Made by a program: the position numbers and the translations under genes. Positions 4,736 through 7,537 of a stretch of 7,537 nucleotides of DNA are shown here, piece by piece; within the stretch, counting starts at the first letter, position 1; every line of letters begins with the position of its first letter. The stretch comes from Acidobacteriota bacterium. GTDB taxonomy: Bacteria > Acidobacteriota > Terriglobia > UBA7540. The DNA is taken from positions 1 to 7,537 of the forward strand of contig JAJYJL010000352.1 of assembly GCA_021789565.1 (NCBI GenBank), read 5' to 3'. The notes under the pieces were generated by a model. That model was not told where the DNA came from, made no database searches, and saw only the letters and a program-made list of their open reading frames with translations.

Positions 4736-5941
4736 ATGAGCGCAATCAAACTGAGAGCGGGCGCGTCCCCCCAATCGCTACGCTCTCTGCCGTTTACCAA
4801 GCGAGCCCTGGTTCCCGTGCTCGCCGTTCTGGCCCTCGCCGTTCCGCTCGCTGCGCAGCAGCGCCAGGTGCCAGCCTCCCCACCAGCCTCTGCGGCCCAG
4901 TCGTTCAAAGGGGAAACCACACAGGATTACAACGCCCGAATCCAGCAGCTTCTCCAGCAGAGCGGCATTTCCGGCTACAACTCCTCGCTTGGCAACTACC
5001 AGATCGGGCCGGAAGACTTGCTCCAAATCTCGGTGATGGAAGCCCCCGATTTGGGCCGCACCGTTCGCGTTTCGGAAGACGGTAAAATCTCGCTGCCGCT
5101 GCTCGGCACGGTGCGCGCCGCTGGTCTCACTTCGCGCCAGCTCGAAACCGTTCTCGAATATCTCCTCAGCCGGAAGTACATGAAGGATCCTCACGTGAGC
5201 GTCTTCGTGAAGGAGATGCAAAGCCATCCCGTTTCCGTTTTCGGTGCCGTGTACAAGCCGGGCGTTTTCGAGATTCGCGAAGCGAAAACGCTGATTGAGG
5301 TACTTTCCATGGCGCAAGGCTTGGCCGTCGATGCCGGCGACACGGTTATCGTGATGCGCCACGTGGGTGATCCTGGCTTCAGCGCGCCCGTCGCACCACC
5401 CGCTCCTGCCTCCGCTGAACAGACAGGGCCGCGGCCAAGCGCAGCGGCTTATGGGCTAATAGACGGTTCGGCTTCGAGCGATTTCGACGGCAGCCAAAGT
5501 GTAAAAATCAGCCTGAAAAAGCTGCTCGATTCGGGCGATCCTCGCTACAACGTCCCCGTCTATCCGGGCGACGTGGTCAAAGTCACCCGCGCCGGAATCG
5601 TGTATGTGGTCGGAGACGTGCGCAAGCCAGGAGGATTCCTGCTGAAGACGAACGAGAACATCTCCGTTTTGCAAGCGCTCGCACTCGCCGAGGGCCTTTC
5701 CCCTACGGCGGCTGGTAAGAAGGCGCGGATCATCGAGCCGGGAGCGTCGGTAGGGACCAGGAAAATGGTCGCCGTGAATCTGGAGAAAATCCTGAATGGC
5801 AAATCCCCTGACCTGATGTTGCAATCGCAGGACATCCTGTTCGTTCCGAACAGCAGAGGCAAGTCCGTTCTCCACGGTTTTGTCAACAGCATGGGCGGCA
5901 TCGCGACGGCCGTCAGCGGCGCCGCCGTTTACAGGTACTAG
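4736..5941 (+). CDS. Outer-membrane polysaccharide export protein (OPX, Wza/GumB type)
   Basis: OPX proteins form the outer-membrane exit of capsule or exopolysaccharide export systems. The 401-residue product starts with a signal peptide (RALVPVLAVLALAVPLAAQ, about 23-41) that lacks a Cys, so unlike Wza it is not a lipoprotein. The polysaccharide export domain follows at about 87-160 (YQIGPEDLLQISVMEAPDLG, then VRVSEDGKISLPLLGTV). Two SLBB-type domains come next, from about 164 (HPVSVFGAVYKPGVFEIREA) and 288 (IVYVVGDVRKPGGFLLKTNE). The first carries a Pro/Ala-rich insertion at about 214-255. The C-terminal segment (FVNSMGGIATAVSGAAVYRY) may be the membrane-inserting helix. AGGGGTG at 4721 lies 8 bases before the chosen ATG, so the adjacent TTG at 4733 is not preferred. 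The next gene starts one base after the stop, which suggests translational coupling. Confidence 0.92.
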   Translation: MSAIKLRAGASPQSLRSLPFTKRALVPVLAVLALAVPLAAQQRQVPASPPASAAQSFKGETTQDYNARIQQLLQQSGISGYNSSLGNYQIGPEDLLQISVMEAPDLGRTVRVSEDGKISLPLLGTVRAAGLTSRQLETVLEYLLSRKYMKDPHVSVFVKEMQSHPVSVFGAVYKPGVFEIREAKTLIEVLSMAQGLAVDAGDTVIVMRHVGDPGFSAPVAPPAPASAEQTGPRPSAAAYGLIDGSASSDFDGSQSVKISLKKLLDSGDPRYNVPVYPGDVVKVTRAGIVYVVGDVRKPGGFLLKTNENISVLQALALAEGLSPTAAGKKARIIEPGASVGTRKMVAVNLEKILNGKSPDLMLQSQDILFVPNSRGKSVLHGFVNSMGGIATAVSGAAVYRY

Positions 5942-5942
5942 A

Positions 5943-7537
5943 ATGACGGACGAAAACAAGATGCAGCCGTTCGAGCCTCAGCTTCCCGCGACGGACGACC
6001 GCCGCATCGAGCTGCTTCGTGGCTATCCGAAGGCCGAGGAAGAAGAGGAAGGCGCGTATCTGCGCGAGTACTGGCGGATTCTCCGGAGCCGCCGCTGGAC
6101 AGTGCTTTCCGCTCTCGCCGTCATCTTCACGCTTGTCACCCTCTACACGGTGCGCGAAAAGCCTGTCTACCAGGCGAATTCCATGCTGGAAATCGAGCAG
6201 GAGAATCCGAATATCGTTACGGTCCAGGCGATTTTCCAGCTCAACAACGTCTCCGAGGACTACCTCAACACTCAGTACAAGATCCTGAAGAGCGACGACC
6301 TCGCCCGGCAGGTCATTCGAAAGCTCCATCTCGACCAGCGCAAGGAATTCAATCCCCCTCCCGGCGCCTGGCCTTGGCAAGCGAGCAAGGAAGCGGCTGA
6401 TGCCGGCGGCAAACTGCCCACGGACGCCGCGCACGAGGCGGCCGTTCTCCGTAACTTCCAAAACGATCTCAGCGTCAATCCTGTCTTACAGAGCCGGTTG
6501 GTGACGGTGTCCTTCGATTCTCACGATCCGAAACTCGCTGCGAGCGTCGTGAACACCCTGGTCTCGAGCTACATTCAGCAGAATCTCGAAGCGCACTGGC
6601 AGGCGAGCCAGCAGGCGTCCACCTGGCTTTCGCAGCAGCTCGATGGCCTGAAAATCAAGCTCGAAAAGTCCGAAGACAACCTCCAGGCCTACGCCCAGGC
6701 CAACGGCCTGCTGTTTCTCGAGAGCGCGCAAGGACAGAACGAGAACATCGTCAATCAGCGCCTGCGGCAGCTCCAGGACGAGCTTACCCAAGCCCAAGCC
6801 GATCTCTACCAGAAGGAGTCGCTCTACCGCTTGGCTCAAGCCGGGGACTACGGTGCGCTTCCCGGCGTCTTCGACAACAAGATGATGCAAGACCTCACCG
6901 TGCAGTTGGCCGGCCTCGAGCAGCAAAAAGCCCAACTCGCGCCGAATTTCAATCCCAGCTATCCCAAGATGAAGGAGATCCAGAGCCAGATCGACCGCAT
7001 TCAGGTTTTCCTGACGCAGCAGCAAAAGCAAGCCGCCCGGCATATCGAAGACGAATATCTGGCTGCCAAGCGCCGCGTCGCGATGGTCCAGCAGGCGTTC
7101 AACCAGCAGCAAAGTCAGGCGAATGTCGTCGCGGATAAATCAGTGGAATACAACATCCTGAAGCGCGAAGTCGACAGCAATAAGCAACTGTACGAAGGCT
7201 TGCTCCAGAGGATGAAGGAGGCGGGGGTATCGGCTGGATTGAAGGCGAGCAATATCCGGGTGGTGGATTCCGCAGTGCCGCCCGTAAAGCCTGTGAAGCC
7301 GCGCATTCCTCTGAATTTGGCGGTGGGCCTCTTCGTGGGTCTGATTTGTGGCGTGAGCTTGGCCTTCCTCCAGGAACACGTGGACAACACGCTCAAGACC
7401 CCGGACGACATCGAGAATTTCCTGCGCATGCCGGCCCTGGCGATGATCCCCTCCCACCGCGCCGCCAAACACCACAAAGACGGGCGCCGGGAACCATTGC
7501 CGCAAGCTTTGACGGACGCCATCGGGCTATCTCTCCC
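5943..7537 (+). CDS. Polysaccharide co-polymerase / chain-length determinant (Wzz/Wzc/GumC type), 3' end outside window
   Basis: This inner-membrane protein controls chain length and couples polymerisation to the OPX channel. 531 complete residues are present and the frame is open at the window edge. An acidic N-terminus (31-36) leads into a Wzz domain (YLREYWRILRSRRW, 39-52) with the first membrane helix at about 52-70. A long periplasmic region follows, with Gln-rich coiled coil at about 215-300 and 315-395. The GNVR-type tail motif is at 398-455 (YNILKREVDSNKQLYEGLLQ, then ASNIRVVDSAVPPVKPVKPR), followed by the second helix (IPLNLAVGLFVGLICGVSLA, 455-474). The cytoplasmic part EHVDNTLKTPDDIENFLRMP, then MIPSH, is the linker that in Wzc/CpsCD-like proteins leads to a tyrosine autokinase domain. 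Whether that kinase is fused here lies beyond the window. The start is one base after the OPX stop, with a weak AGGT 6 bases upstream. Confidence 0.92.
   Translation, partial: MTDENKMQPFEPQLPATDDRRIELLRGYPKAEEEEEGAYLREYWRILRSRRWTVLSALAVIFTLVTLYTVREKPVYQANSMLEIEQENPNIVTVQAIFQLNNVSEDYLNTQYKILKSDDLARQVIRKLHLDQRKEFNPPPGAWPWQASKEAADAGGKLPTDAAHEAAVLRNFQNDLSVNPVLQSRLVTVSFDSHDPKLAASVVNTLVSSYIQQNLEAHWQASQQASTWLSQQLDGLKIKLEKSEDNLQAYAQANGLLFLESAQGQNENIVNQRLRQLQDELTQAQADLYQKESLYRLAQAGDYGALPGVFDNKMMQDLTVQLAGLEQQKAQLAPNFNPSYPKMKEIQSQIDRIQVFLTQQQKQAARHIEDEYLAAKRRVAMVQQAFNQQQSQANVVADKSVEYNILKREVDSNKQLYEGLLQRMKEAGVSAGLKASNIRVVDSAVPPVKPVKPRIPLNLAVGLFVGLICGVSLAFLQEHVDNTLKTPDDIENFLRMPALAMIPSHRAAKHHKDGRREPLPQALTDAIGLSL

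Noticed and set aside
6486..7112. Minus-strand open frame of 208 codons, Leu-rich
   Set aside because: It is the exact antisense of the Gln-rich coiled coil of the co-polymerase; its Leu-rich composition is the mirror of Gln/Lys codons.

Overview
The window looks like a moderately GC-rich bacterial chromosome, most likely from the Acidobacteriota. That placement is an inference from gene style: a FecR-like plus carboxypeptidase-regulatory-like surface protein beside an exopolysaccharide export pair. No rRNA or other phylogenetic marker is present, so it is tentative.

Left part (1-781, minus strand). The window opens inside a gene whose first 60 residues match the isochorismatase/cysteine hydrolase family. 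Behind it lies a broken aroF-type DAHP synthase: the N-terminal third of the barrel, with its PEP-binding KPRT motif, is recognisable, then homology stops abruptly at about residue 108. Positions 782-2273 hold no gene I can support. They contain a few promoter-like and dyad motifs and look like decayed or regulatory DNA.

Right part (2292-7537, plus strand). A LuxR/NarL-type regulator with a degenerate receiver domain is followed by a 240-bp intergenic region crowded with dyad symmetries. These include at least five regularly spaced GGATTAATCC palindromes (spacings 13, 23, 13, 23). Next comes a small stand-alone receiver-like protein that has lost its phosphorylation site, then a membrane-anchored FecR-like/carboxypeptidase-regulatory-like protein. 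The last two genes are an outer-membrane polysaccharide export protein (OPX, Wza/GumB type) and an inner-membrane polysaccharide co-polymerase (Wzc/GumC type) that runs off the right edge. The last four genes are closely spaced on one strand and probably form one exopolysaccharide export operon. OPX and the co-polymerase would together build the trans-envelope export channel.

The most interesting signal is the regulatory design at the head of the export operon: two receiver-like proteins that have both lost their phosphorylation sites flank an array of identical 10-bp palindromes with conserved spacing and diverged spacers. I infer, but cannot prove, that the array is the operator that controls the operon, perhaps bound by the upstream LuxR-type protein.
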